Assembly: GCF_000373625.1 (NCBI RefSeq)
Contig: NZ_KB891999.1
Coordinates: 165,739 to 229,738 of the forward strand
DNA length: 64,000 nt
Source: Streptomyces sp. LaPpAH-108
GTDB taxonomy: Bacteria > Actinomycetota > Actinomycetes > Streptomycetales > Streptomycetaceae
Direction of reading: 5' to 3'
The position numbers and the translations under genes are program-made. Below the pieces are notes generated by a model. That model worked only from the letters and a program-made list of their open reading frames with translations. It made no database searches and was not told the DNA's origin. Within the stretch, counting starts at the first letter, position 1. The number at the start of each line of letters is the position of its first letter. Positions 40,657-49,919 of this stretch are shown in pieces.

Positions 40657-42291
40657 ATGTCCCGCAGGCCGCAGAAGCCGACCCGCCGCTCCGCCCCCTC
40701 CTCCCCCGTGTCTCCGCCCCAGGAATTCCGGCTCCCGGAGACCAGGACGCCCGCGCTTCCGCCCGTCGAGGAATTCGCCGGTATGGAGCTGCCGCCCGCA
40801 CTGCTGAAGTGCCTGGCCGCACAGGGCGTGACCACCCCGTTCCCCATCCAGGCCGCCACGCTGCCCAACGGACTGGCCGGCCGTGACCTGCTGGGACGGG
40901 GCCGTACCGGTTCCGGAAAGACCCTCGCGTTCGGACTCGCGGTGCTGGCCCGTACGGCCGGACTGCGGGCGCAGCCTAAGGCTCCCCTCGCGCTCGTCCT
41001 GGTGCCCACCCGTGAGCTGGCCCAGCAGGTGACCGACGCGCTGACCCCGTACGCGACGGCGGTCAACCTGCGGATGACGACCGTCGTCGGCGGTCTGTCC
41101 ATCACCAAGCAGGCGGCCACGCTCCGCCGGGGCGTCGAGGTCCTGGTGGCCTGCCCGGGCCGGCTGAACGACCTCGTGGAGCGTGGTGACTGCCTCCTGG
41201 AGGACATACGGATCACGGTGCTGGACGAGGCCGACCAGATGACCGACATGGGCTTCCTGCCGCAGATCACCAAGGTGATCCAGCGGGTGCGCCCGGGCGG
41301 TCAGCACATGCTCTTCTCGGCCACCCTGGACCGGAACATCGACCGGCTGGTGCAGCGCTTCCTGGACGACCCGGTCGTGCACTCGGTGGACCCGTCCGCC
41401 GGAGCCGTCTCGACCATGGAGCACCATGTGCTCCACCTCCAGGACGAGACCGACAAGAAGGCGGTCACGACGCGTATCGCGGCCCGTGACGGCCGGGTCA
41501 TCCTGTTCCTGGACACCAAGCGGTCGGCCGACCGGCTCGCCAAGCGGCTGCTGTCCGTCGGCGTGCGCGCGGCGGCCCTGCACGGCGGGCGCAGCCAGCC
41601 GCAGCGCAACCGCGCCCTGGAGCAGTTCAAGGACGGCCGGATCACCGCGCTGGTGGCGACGAACGTGGCCGCACGCGGCATCCACGTCGACGACCTCGAC
41701 CTCGTCGTCAACGTCGATCCCCCCACCGACCACAAGGACTACCTGCACCGGGGCGGCCGTACCGCCCGCGCGGGCGGCTCCGGTAGCGTGGTCACCCTGG
41801 TCCTGCCCGAGCAGAAGCGCGACGTCAACCAGCTCATGTCGGCGGCGGGCATCCGCCCCCGCACCACCCGGGTCACCTCCAGCGCCCCGGAGCTGACCAC
41901 CATCACCGGCGCGCGCGAGCCGTCCGGTGTGGCCGTCGTCCTGGAACCCGTACAGCCGCCCCAGCCCGCGGCGAAGACGGCGAAGTCGGGCGGACGGCCC
42001 CGCCGGTCCCGTTCCGGAGGCGGCGGCACCGCCGGTGGCGCCACCGGCGGCCGGGCGCCCCGGACCGGCGCACAGTCCCCGGCCAAGGCCACCTCACGGC
42101 CGTCCCGCCGGGCGGGGGCCGAGGGCGGTACCGGCGCCGGAGCCAAGACCGGCAGCCGGACGGGCGCGAAGCCCGCGGCGAAGACCGCCGGGCCCGCCGG
42201 ACGGACCGGTGCGAAGCCTGCCGCGAAGACCGGACGCCCTGCGGCCGGACGACGCCGCAGCGGTAGCAGGACCGGCGGCGAGCAGGGCTGA
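40657..42291 (+). CDS. DEAD-box RNA helicase
   Basis: A 544-aa helicase with all main motifs: Q motif PFPIQ, motif I GRTGSGKT, PTRELA, DEAD in VLDEADQM, SAT in LFSATLD, VATNVAARGIHVDDLDLVVN (motif V) and HRGGRTARAG (motif VI). It differs from the common form by CPGR for TPGR and HRGGRTARAG for HRIGRTGRAG. Residues ~430-544 are a basic Ala/Gly/Lys/Arg tail likely to bind RNA. It probably unwinds structured RNA at low temperature. The ATG at 40657 lies behind the cspA terminator. Confidence 0.93.
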   Translation: MSRRPQKPTRRSAPSSPVSPPQEFRLPETRTPALPPVEEFAGMELPPALLKCLAAQGVTTPFPIQAATLPNGLAGRDLLGRGRTGSGKTLAFGLAVLARTAGLRAQPKAPLALVLVPTRELAQQVTDALTPYATAVNLRMTTVVGGLSITKQAATLRRGVEVLVACPGRLNDLVERGDCLLEDIRITVLDEADQMTDMGFLPQITKVIQRVRPGGQHMLFSATLDRNIDRLVQRFLDDPVVHSVDPSAGAVSTMEHHVLHLQDETDKKAVTTRIAARDGRVILFLDTKRSADRLAKRLLSVGVRAAALHGGRSQPQRNRALEQFKDGRITALVATNVAARGIHVDDLDLVVNVDPPTDHKDYLHRGGRTARAGGSGSVVTLVLPEQKRDVNQLMSAAGIRPRTTRVTSSAPELTTITGAREPSGVAVVLEPVQPPQPAAKTAKSGGRPRRSRSGGGGTAGGATGGRAPRTGAQSPAKATSRPSRRAGAEGGTGAGAKTGSRTGAKPAAKTAGPAGRTGAKPAAKTGRPAAGRRRSGSRTGGEQG

Positions 42292-42319
42292 CCCCGGCCC
42301 GAAGCCGACGCGCAGTGCC

Positions 42320-42359
42320 CGGGCCCTCCCCGAGAGCGACATCTCTCGGGGAGGGCCCG
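42320..42359. terminator. Bidirectional terminator between helicase and PucR genes
   Basis: A near-perfect 17-bp stem (CGGGCCCTCCCCGAGAG side) with loop CGACAT, centred between convergent genes. One of the strongest hairpins in the window. Confidence 0.88.
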
Positions 42360-42395
42360 CACGCGTCTGCGGTGGTACGGCCGACCGCGCCCGGA

Positions 42396-44252
42396 TCAGC
42401 TCCCCTCCGCCACGGGGCCGTCCAGTACCCCCCTCAACTGATGCAGGCGCACGGCGAGATGGACCCGCAGTCCCGCGTCCCCGCAGCGCCAGTCCTCCCC
42501 CAGCACCGCCCCGATGCGGTCAAGCCGTTTCAGCAGGGTGTTGGTGTGGACGTGGAGGGCGCGGGCGGTGCGGCTGAGGTTGCCGGTGTGGGTGAACCAG
42601 GCGGCGACGGTGGCCACGAGGTCGGTGGAGCGGCGCTGGTCGTAGGCGAGGAGGGGGCCGAGGGTGTCGGTGATGAAGTCCTTGAGTTCATGGGCGCGTC
42701 GGGGGTCGAAGACGAGGGCGTACATCGCGTAGCGGCGGGTGGTGGAGCCGCGGTCGGTGTCGCCGAGGCAGCGCATGACGTCCAGGCAGCGCTGGGCCAG
42801 GGTGAAGGAGCGGGCGCGGTCGTGGCCGGTGACCCGGTCGGCGACCACGAGGGCCGGGGCGCCGAGGCGGCGGCGCAGCCGGTGGTGCAGGGCCTCGGCC
42901 ACCGCCTCCGGGTCGTCCGTGCGCAGCAGCATCGTCGCCCGGCCCAGATACTCGCCCGCGAGCCCGGACCACTCCGGTGAGGCGGCGTGCAGTTCGCGGA
43001 CGATGTCGGCGGCGGGCCTGCCGGGGCAGTCGGCCGCGACTAGGACGTCCAGGCGGTCGACGTCGACCCCCCGGGCGAGCGCGCGGTCGCGCAGGGCCGG
43101 GTGGACCGGGTGGAGCGGCGGGTGGGACAGCAGCTCCGTGAGCAGTTCGCCGCGTACCCGCTCCTCCGCCTCGACCCGGGCGTCGCGCATGAGCACGAGC
43201 AGGCCGGTGATCTGCGCGGAGCGCTCCAGCATCCGGACGTCCGCCGACTCGGTGGCGGCCCGCCGCCGCAGGGACAGCGAGCCGAGGTGGCTGTCACCGG
43301 CCTGGACGGCCACCACGCTGAGGACCGTACCGTCGTCGCCGCGGCCGTGGACGCACCGGCCGGTCCGACGCGCCTCCTCCAGCAACTCCCGTTCCAGGGA
43401 CGGGTCGACGCCCGGTGTCACCGCTGCGGGGGAGCGTGTCGCGACGACCTTGTCGTCCCGGTCCCGGATCGTGACCGCCCCCTCCAGATGGTCCACCAGC
43501 GACTGCGCGATGTCGCCGGGCCCGCCGCCCGTCAGCACCACGTGGGTCAGCGCCTCGTGCACCGACGCGGCCAGTTCCATCGTGGCGACCTGGTCCTCGA
43601 TGACGCGGTACGCGTCCCGCAGCCGCCGCAGCGCCACCCGGCTCTCCTCGTAGAGCCGCGCGTTGTGCAGGGCGATGGCGGCGTGGTCGGCGAAGGCGCT
43701 GAGGAGGGCCACCTCGTCCTTCTCGAAAGGGCGCTCGGTGCGGTCGGCGGCGAAGAGGACGCCGATCACCCGGTCGCCGACCAGGAGGGGCACGCCGAGC
43801 AGCGCGACGAGTCCTTCGCTGGAGACGAGGAGGTCGAAGGCGGAGTTGTGGTCGAGGCCGTCGGCCGCGCGGTAGTCGCTGACCCAGTAGGGCGCCCGGG
43901 TCTCGATCACCCGCCCGCCCAGACCGGCCCCCGGAGGCATCCGCGCGGACGAGAACTCCGGGGAGATGGTGCCCGCCGTCGCCCTGAGCATGAGGTTGCC
44001 GTCGGCATCCAGGAGCGAGAGATAGGCGAAATCGCTGCCGATCAGCTCGTGCGCCTCTCTGACGATCGACGGCAGCACCACGTCGACCTCTCCGAGCACG
44101 GCCAGCGAACGGGCGGTGGCGTAGAGGCTGCTCAACTCGCGCTCGCGGCGCAGGCGGTAGGCGGCGAGTTCGCCGTGGTCGCTGTGATCGCTGTGATCGC
44201 TGTGATCGCTGTGATCGCGAGCGCCCTGCGCTGCGGAGTCGGTGCGTGGCAT
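42396..44252 (-). CDS. GAF-PucR/CdaR-type transcriptional regulator
   Basis: A 618-aa regulator. After a DHS-repeat N-terminus and a coiled coil comes a GAF domain (~45-205; SLYATARSLAVLGEVDVVLP, then GVPLLVGDRVIGVLFAADR). A CdaR/GGDEF-like middle follows, and a C-terminal PucR HTH_30 (VATVAAWFTHTGNLSRTARA then LHVHTNTLLKRLDRIGAVLG). Such regulators often control catabolic genes divergent from them, here the MHS transporter and CoA ligase 176 bp away. The GAF ligand is unknown; an aromatic or bile-acid-like compound is possible. Confidence 0.9.
   Translation of the reverse strand: MPRTDSAAQGARDHSDHSDHSDHSDHGELAAYRLRRERELSSLYATARSLAVLGEVDVVLPSIVREAHELIGSDFAYLSLLDADGNLMLRATAGTISPEFSSARMPPGAGLGGRVIETRAPYWVSDYRAADGLDHNSAFDLLVSSEGLVALLGVPLLVGDRVIGVLFAADRTERPFEKDEVALLSAFADHAAIALHNARLYEESRVALRRLRDAYRVIEDQVATMELAASVHEALTHVVLTGGGPGDIAQSLVDHLEGAVTIRDRDDKVVATRSPAAVTPGVDPSLERELLEEARRTGRCVHGRGDDGTVLSVVAVQAGDSHLGSLSLRRRAATESADVRMLERSAQITGLLVLMRDARVEAEERVRGELLTELLSHPPLHPVHPALRDRALARGVDVDRLDVLVAADCPGRPAADIVRELHAASPEWSGLAGEYLGRATMLLRTDDPEAVAEALHHRLRRRLGAPALVVADRVTGHDRARSFTLAQRCLDVMRCLGDTDRGSTTRRYAMYALVFDPRRAHELKDFITDTLGPLLAYDQRRSTDLVATVAAWFTHTGNLSRTARALHVHTNTLLKRLDRIGAVLGEDWRCGDAGLRVHLAVRLHQLRGVLDGPVAEGS
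44175..44219. repeat. Five 9-bp tandem repeats encoding (DHS)n
   Basis: GTGGTCGCT, three GTGATCGCT and GTGATCGCG in tandem inside the regulator gene. They encode a DHSDHSDHSDHSDHG tract near the N-terminus. Copy-number change would keep frame. Confidence 0.9.
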
Positions 44253-44427
44253 CGGTCGCCCTCCACGAGAAGCGAGCGGCGGAGGTGGTGATTTCCTCCA
44301 CCGTCAAAGCGCCAGGAGTGTATCCCCGTCCCATCCTGCAAAGCGCTTGCTCAGCTCTACTCTCACCGCACGACACAGAGCTGTGACGCAGGTCGCAGCC
44401 CTACCCAGAACCGAGGGGATGCCTCCC

Positions 44428-45813
44428 ATGGCCTCATCCGCGCAGGCCCCCATCCAGGGCAACGGCTCCGGCCCCGCCACCGCACCCGAGCGCCGCACCG
44501 GCTGGAGGCTGCTCGCGGCCGGGCTGATCGGCAGCTCGATCGAGTGGTACGACTTCTTCCTGTACGGCACGGCGGCGGCCCTGGTCTTCCCGCACGTCTT
44601 CTTCCCGCACTCCTCCGCCTTCATGGGCACGCTGCTGTCCTTCAGCACCTTCTGGGCGGGCTTCGTGGCCCGGCCGCTCGGCGGGCTCCTCGCCGGTCAC
44701 TTCGGCGACAAGTACGGCCGCAAGCCCACGGTCGTCGCGTGTCTGATCGGCATGGCCGCCGCGACGTTCCTCATCGGCTGTCTGCCCAGCGCCGCGAGCG
44801 TCGGCGTGCTCGCCCCGACCCTGCTGGTGCTGCTGCGGTTCGTGCAGGGCGCGGCGGCGGGCGGCCAGTGGGGCGGCATCGCGCTCCTGCTGACGGAGTC
44901 GGCCCACCCCAAACGCCGTGGTTTCGCGGGCACGTTCGGCCAGACGAGCGTCCCGGTCGCGGTCATCATCGTGAACCTGATCTTCACCACGACCGGCAGC
45001 GTCGTATCGGACGACACGTTCCTGAGCTGGGGCTGGCGCGTCCCGTTCCTGCTCAGCGCGGTCATGTTCCCCGTCGTGCTGCACATCCAGCGCAAGGTCG
45101 AAGACACCCCGGACTTCCGCGAGTTGCAGAAGGCGGCGACCAGGAATCCGGAGGCGCGCGTGGTCCGGGCCCCGCTCACCGAGGCCGTACGCCGCAACTG
45201 GCGCACGATCCTGCTCGGTTGCGGCACCCTGTCCGCCACCAACAGCCTCTTCTACGTCAGCATCACCGGCCTGCTCAGCTACGGCACGACGACGCTGCAC
45301 ATGGAGCGCGACTCCCTGCTGACCGTCACCCTGATCAGCTCGGCCCTGATGGCGGGCATCCTCCCCTACGCGGGCCATCTGTCGGACCGGTTCGGGCGGC
45401 GCAACCTCATCCTGGTCGGCGGACTCGGCGTGGCCGCCTGGGCGTTCCCCTACTTCGCGCTGGTGGACACGGCGTCGGCGCCCCTGGTCTTCGTCGCGAT
45501 CACCGTCGGCTTCCTCTTCCAGGGGCTGACCTACGGCCCGATGGCCGCCTTCCTCGGTGAGCTGTTCGCCCCCAACGTCCGCTATTCCGGGGCCTCTTTG
45601 GCCTACCAGCTGTCCGCCATCGTCGTCAGCGGCGGCACGCCGATCCTGATGACCACCCTCATCGCCAAGACCGGGACGACCACGCTGGTCACGGCCTACA
45701 TCGCGCTCATGGGTCTGATCACCTTCGTCAGCGCGTGGTTCCTGCCCGAGACGAACCCGGCGGAGGTACGGGCCGATCCGGAGACGCTGCCCGGCACGCA
45801 GCTGTACGCCTGA
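44428..45813 (+). CDS. MHS-family MFS transporter
   Basis: A 461-aa transporter with 12 helices and the metabolite:H+ symporter signatures SSIEWYDFFLYGTAAALVFP near the N-terminus and GGLLAGHFGDKYGRKPTVV in loop 2-3, plus QGAAAGGQWGGIALLLTE. Relatives carry shikimate, alpha-ketoglutarate, proline/betaine or aromatic acids. I chose ATG 44428 because a GAGGGG site lies about ten bases before it; ATG 44419 is too close. With the CoA ligase downstream it likely imports the acid to be activated. Confidence 0.9.
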   Translation: MASSAQAPIQGNGSGPATAPERRTGWRLLAAGLIGSSIEWYDFFLYGTAAALVFPHVFFPHSSAFMGTLLSFSTFWAGFVARPLGGLLAGHFGDKYGRKPTVVACLIGMAAATFLIGCLPSAASVGVLAPTLLVLLRFVQGAAAGGQWGGIALLLTESAHPKRRGFAGTFGQTSVPVAVIIVNLIFTTTGSVVSDDTFLSWGWRVPFLLSAVMFPVVLHIQRKVEDTPDFRELQKAATRNPEARVVRAPLTEAVRRNWRTILLGCGTLSATNSLFYVSITGLLSYGTTTLHMERDSLLTVTLISSALMAGILPYAGHLSDRFGRRNLILVGGLGVAAWAFPYFALVDTASAPLVFVAITVGFLFQGLTYGPMAAFLGELFAPNVRYSGASLAYQLSAIVVSGGTPILMTTLIAKTGTTTLVTAYIALMGLITFVSAWFLPETNPAEVRADPETLPGTQLYA

Positions 45814-45867
45814 GCGGTCGGCGCCGCCGGACTTCCTGAACTTCCCGAACGACGAGGAGAGATCGCC

Positions 45868-47370
45868 ATGTTCACCCCTGAACCGGGGTTCCCGCTCGGT
45901 GACATCCCCCGGGCGCACGCGGCCGAGCATCCCGACGCCGTCGCGGTCCGCTGCGGCGACGAGCTGCTGACCTGGGCGGAGTTGGACCGGGCGAGCGGTG
46001 ACGTCGCGCGCGGGCTGCGCCTGTCGGGCGTCTCACGCGGGCGCATCGTCCCGCTCATGCTGCCGAACGGCGTGGACGTCGTGGTCGCGGCCTTCGCCTG
46101 CCTCCGACTCGGCGCCGTACCGCAGCCGTTGTCGACGCGGCTCGCGCCGCCCGAGGAGGAGGCGATCCTCGCGCTGGCCGAACCGGCGGTGGTCGTAGGT
46201 CTCGAGGAGGGTGCGCCGGTGGGCGACGGCCGGTTCCGGTCGACGACGGTCGCCGAACTCCGGCGACGCGCGGGCGAGTTCGAGGAAGACCTCGTGACGG
46301 AGGTCGGCCCCTCGTGGAAGGCGCCGACCTCGGGCGGCTCGACCGGCAGGCCGAAGATCATCCTGTCGGGGGCGGCGGGGGCGTTCAACCCCTTCGACAT
46401 GGAGGCATGGGGGCTCAGGCCCGGCGAGCAGTCGCTCGTGACCGCGCCGGTCCACCACAACGCGCCCTTCTCCACGGCCATGACGACGCTGTTCAACGGC
46501 GGCACGGTCACGCTCCTGGAGCGGTTCGACGCCGAGCGGGTCCTTGCCGACATCGAGCGGCACGCGATCACGTGGGTGTATCTGGTGCCGACCATGATGC
46601 GGCGCATCCTGGCCCTGCCCGAGGAGACCCGCGAGCGCTACGACCTGTCCTCGCTGGTCTCGGTGTGGCACTGCGCGGAACCGTGCCCGCCCGCGACCAA
46701 GCAGGCGTGGATCGACTGGCTCGGCCCGGAGAAGATCTGGGAGCTGTACGCCGGGACCGAGGCCCAGGCCGGGTGCACGATCTCGGGCACCGAGTGGCTG
46801 GCGCACCGGGGTGCGGTGGGCCGTACCACCTGGGGCGAGATCAAGATCGTGGCGCTCGACGGCAGCCCGGTCACCGAACCGGGGGTGCCCGGCGAGATCT
46901 TCATGCGCGTCTCGGAGGGCAAGCCGCCCGCGTTCCGCTACATCGGCGCCGAGACCGAGGAGGAGGACGGCTGGTCGACCCTCGGGGACATCGGCGAGTT
47001 CGACGCGGACGGTTACCTCTATCTCCACGACCGCCGCTCGGACATGCTGCTGGTCGGCGGGGTCAACGTCTACCCCGCCGAGATCGAGGCCGCCCTCACC
47101 GAGCACCCGCACGTCCTGTCCGGCGCGGTCATCGGGCTGCCGGACCCGGACCGCGGCAACCGTGTCCACGCCATCGTCCAGGTCGAGGAGGGGCGCCCGA
47201 CCACCGCCGAGGAGATCGACGCCTTCCTGGCGACCCGGCTGTCACCCCACAAACGCCCCCGGTCCATCGAGCTGGTCACGACTCCGCTGCGCAGCGCGGC
47301 GGGCAAGCTGCGGCGCTCCGCGCTGCGGGCGGAGCGCCTGGCGGACGGTGCGCGTCGGCCGACGCCCTGA
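45868..47370 (+). CDS. AMP-forming acyl-CoA ligase
   Basis: A 500-aa ANL-superfamily enzyme, resembling bile-acid/aryl CoA ligases. P-loop TSGGSTGRPKI, the motif YAGTEAQAG, the hinge DGYLYLHDRRSDMLLVGGVN and the C-terminal catalytic Lys in RSAAGKLRRSAL are all present. It activates a carboxylic acid to its CoA ester. A GGAGGAG site precedes the ATG, 54 bp after the transporter, so the two are probably co-transcribed and serve one catabolic substrate. Confidence 0.92.
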   Translation: MFTPEPGFPLGDIPRAHAAEHPDAVAVRCGDELLTWAELDRASGDVARGLRLSGVSRGRIVPLMLPNGVDVVVAAFACLRLGAVPQPLSTRLAPPEEEAILALAEPAVVVGLEEGAPVGDGRFRSTTVAELRRRAGEFEEDLVTEVGPSWKAPTSGGSTGRPKIILSGAAGAFNPFDMEAWGLRPGEQSLVTAPVHHNAPFSTAMTTLFNGGTVTLLERFDAERVLADIERHAITWVYLVPTMMRRILALPEETRERYDLSSLVSVWHCAEPCPPATKQAWIDWLGPEKIWELYAGTEAQAGCTISGTEWLAHRGAVGRTTWGEIKIVALDGSPVTEPGVPGEIFMRVSEGKPPAFRYIGAETEEEDGWSTLGDIGEFDADGYLYLHDRRSDMLLVGGVNVYPAEIEAALTEHPHVLSGAVIGLPDPDRGNRVHAIVQVEEGRPTTAEEIDAFLATRLSPHKRPRSIELVTTPLRSAAGKLRRSALRAERLADGARRPTP

Positions 47371-47380
47371 GGCGGGCGTG

Positions 47381-47974
47381 CTACGCCTCGACCCGCTCCG
47401 GCGTAGCGGTCAGCACCGCGTGGACCGCCGCCCGGACCTGCTCGGCCACCGCCTCGGGCGCGGACGAGTCCAGCTTGCCGTCCAGGTGGAGGAAGGCCAG
47501 GCCGTGCACGAGGGCCCACACCGCCGTCGACAGGGCGTCCTGATCGGCGTCGGGGAAGACATCGTGGACGATGCCACGGACGTACTGCGAGATGGCAATG
47601 GTCGCCTCAAGGCGTTCCTCGCTCGCCGGATCGCAGGGTTCCGCGAACATCACCCGGAACAGCGCGGGGTGATCGAGAGCGAAGCGCACATACGCGACGG
47701 CGATCTCGGCGAGGTCGTCGGCGGTGACGGGAGCGGGATGCGCCGCGGCCAGATGCGCCCCCAGCTCCCGGTACCCCTCGGCCCCGACCGCGGTGAGCAG
47801 CGCCTCCCGGTCCGCAAAGTGCCGATAGGGCGCCGTCGCGGACACCCCCGCCCGCCGCGCCACCGCCCGCAACGACAGCCCCGCGCTCCCGTCCTCCTCC
47901 AACAACTCCCGCGCGGCCCGCAGACAGGCGGCGCGCAGATCGCCGTGATGGTAGGAGCGGCTTGCCTGGGACAT
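47381..47974 (-). CDS. TetR-family regulator
   Basis: A 197-aa protein with HTH HHGDLRAACLRAARELLEED and LSLRAVARRAGVSATAPYRH, then a TetR_C_33/WHG-type ligand domain (ALDHPALFRVMFAEP). GGAGGT precedes ATG 47974. Convergent with the CoA ligase gene (10-bp gap). Its upstream region (47975-48147) carries a GATGCATAC motif that may be its own operator. Confidence 0.88.
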   Translation of the reverse strand: MSQASRSYHHGDLRAACLRAARELLEEDGSAGLSLRAVARRAGVSATAPYRHFADREALLTAVGAEGYRELGAHLAAAHPAPVTADDLAEIAVAYVRFALDHPALFRVMFAEPCDPASEERLEATIAISQYVRGIVHDVFPDADQDALSTAVWALVHGLAFLHLDGKLDSSAPEAVAEQVRAAVHAVLTATPERVEA

Positions 47975-48147
47975 GAGAGACCTCCGTGAGGTGGACACCG
48001 CGCACATCGCCTCACACTGCCTCGCGGATGTGAACGATGCATACACCGTAATCGAGGAGAGCGCCGCGCGCATGGCCGGAGCGTTGGTCCCGCCATTGTC
48101 GTCGGAGACGCGCTCAGCAGACAGTTCCCCAGGCTGGACCCACGCCC

Positions 48148-49281
48148 TCACAGGACCGCCAGCAGCACCCCGCCCAGCAGTCCCGCCAGCACCACCAGGA
48201 CCGTCGTGGCCGTCGTCAACCGCCACCCGAGCGTCCTGCCGACCATGGCCATGCTCGGCAGGCTGATGGCGGGCAGGGTGATCAGGAGGGCGCCGAGGAC
48301 GCCCGCCGGGAGGCCGAGGACCGCCAGGCCCTGCACGATCGGGATCTCGCCGGCGGTGGGGATCACGAAGAGTGTGCCGAGGATCGCGGCGATCACGGTG
48401 GCGGCCACCACCGTCGGCATGCCGTGTCCGACGGCGTCCTGGGTCAGCGGCAGCATCCAGCCCCGGAAGGCGCCGATCAGCAGGACCACCAGCAGATACT
48501 CGGGGACGAGGACGAGCGTCATCCGGGTCAGCGTCCGCAGGAAGCGCAGCGCCACGTCCTTGGGCCCGGCGGGTTCGCCGGGCGCGGACGCCACGGGCAC
48601 GCCGACAGCACGGCTCTGCCCGGAGGCCGCGGGCCCGGCCGACGCCCTACGACGCCGATCCGCGAGGTGGCTCACCAGCACCGCCCCGGCGACGACCGTG
48701 ACCACGCCGATCACCACCCGCACCACGGTCCACTGCCAGGGCGCGACGAGCAGCAGGAACACCACGACGGCGGGGTTGAGCAGCGGGTTGCCCAGCCAGT
48801 ACGCCACCGTCGCGGCCGTGGAGGCGCCGCTGCGCCGCAGACTGACCGCCACCGGGGCCGTACAGCAGGTGCACATCATCGACGGCGTGCTCAGCAGTCC
48901 GCCCGCGACCGCGCCGGACCACCGCCCGCGCCGGTCGAGTACCCGCACCAGCCAGTCCCGGGGGATCAGCGCCTGGAGCGCCGCGCTGATCAGCAACGCG
49001 GCGACGAGTGCCTTCCAGACCGCGACGAGGTACGCCACCAGGAACGAGACCGCCGCGTGCCGGCTCGGTGCCTCCCCCGGCTGGACGCCGCCGACGCCGA
49101 GAATGCTCGACCCCGACCACGTGTGGCTCTCGTTGAGGCCGACGGCCTTCGCGGTGTACGGCAGCCACTTCGCCCAGAGCAGTACGACGACGAAGACGAC
49201 GACCGCGACGAGGAACCCGGTGAGAAGCGGGGCCCGGCCAGGACCCGGCGTGGCCTGGTGTGTGCGTGAGGGCGCGGTCAC
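48148..49281 (-). CDS. Permease of the YraQ/ArsP (DUF318) family
   Basis: A 377-aa protein with about eight to ten helices starting at GTG 49281. The hallmark is a cysteine cluster STPSMMCTCCTAPVAV in a helix, followed by GNPLLNPAVVVFLL. A polar loop (~205-240) divides two halves, and a second repeat motif IPTAGEIPIVQGLAVLGLPA is near the C-terminus. ArsP relatives export organoarsenicals, but for this branch the substrate is unknown. Confidence 0.85.
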   Translation of the reverse strand: MTAPSRTHQATPGPGRAPLLTGFLVAVVVFVVVLLWAKWLPYTAKAVGLNESHTWSGSSILGVGGVQPGEAPSRHAAVSFLVAYLVAVWKALVAALLISAALQALIPRDWLVRVLDRRGRWSGAVAGGLLSTPSMMCTCCTAPVAVSLRRSGASTAATVAYWLGNPLLNPAVVVFLLLVAPWQWTVVRVVIGVVTVVAGAVLVSHLADRRRRASAGPAASGQSRAVGVPVASAPGEPAGPKDVALRFLRTLTRMTLVLVPEYLLVVLLIGAFRGWMLPLTQDAVGHGMPTVVAATVIAAILGTLFVIPTAGEIPIVQGLAVLGLPAGVLGALLITLPAISLPSMAMVGRTLGWRLTTATTVLVVLAGLLGGVLLAVL

Positions 49282-49357
49282 ACGTCGACGGTAGTGAGGC
49301 GGACCGAAGACCGCCAGTGGGCGGACACCCGCCCAAGTCCGCCGATACCGTGCCCGC

Positions 49358-49903
49358 ATGAGGGTGGGAACCGAAGAGACACGGCTGATCGTCCTGCGGG
49401 GGAACAGCGCCTCCGGGAAGTCCTCGGTCGCGGCCGGACTGCGCGAACGCTTCGGCCGCAACCTGGCCCTGGTCGGCCAGGACAACCTGCGCCGGGTCGT
49501 CCTGCGCGAGCGGGACCGGCCCGGCGGCGCCAACATCGGCCTGATCGGCATGACGGCCCGCTACGCGCTGGACGCCGGGTTCCACACGGTCGTGGAAGGC
49601 ATCCTGTACGCCGACCGGTACGCCACGATGCTGGAAGACCTCGTACGCGACCACCGAGGCGTCACCCGCTGCTACTACCTCGACGTCCCCCTCCAGGAGA
49701 CCCTGCTCCGCCACGCCACGAAGCCCGACCCCGCGCTCCAGGCCGCGGTCACCCACGCGCACCTGCACGACTGGTACCGCGAACGCGACCTGCTCCCCGG
49801 CGGCACCGAGACCGTCGTCCCCGCCGACAGCACCCTGGAGGACACGGTGACGCGCGTCCTGCGCGAGACGGGGCTGGACGGCGTGGCGCCCGTCGACCGC
49901 TGA
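49358..49903 (+). CDS. P-loop kinase-like protein
   Basis: A 181-aa AAA_33-type ATPase/kinase with Walker A GNSASGKSS (15-23), a short Asp-bearing strand (VGQDNLRRVV) and an LID-like Arg-rich helix. Such proteins phosphorylate small molecules such as chloramphenicol, gluconate or nucleosides; the substrate here is not evident. A -10-like TACCGT six bases before the ATG and the absence of a ribosome site suggest a leaderless transcript. Confidence 0.85.
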   Translation: MRVGTEETRLIVLRGNSASGKSSVAAGLRERFGRNLALVGQDNLRRVVLRERDRPGGANIGLIGMTARYALDAGFHTVVEGILYADRYATMLEDLVRDHRGVTRCYYLDVPLQETLLRHATKPDPALQAAVTHAHLHDWYRERDLLPGGTETVVPADSTLEDTVTRVLRETGLDGVAPVDR

Positions 49904-49919
49904 GGACGACGCCGACTGC

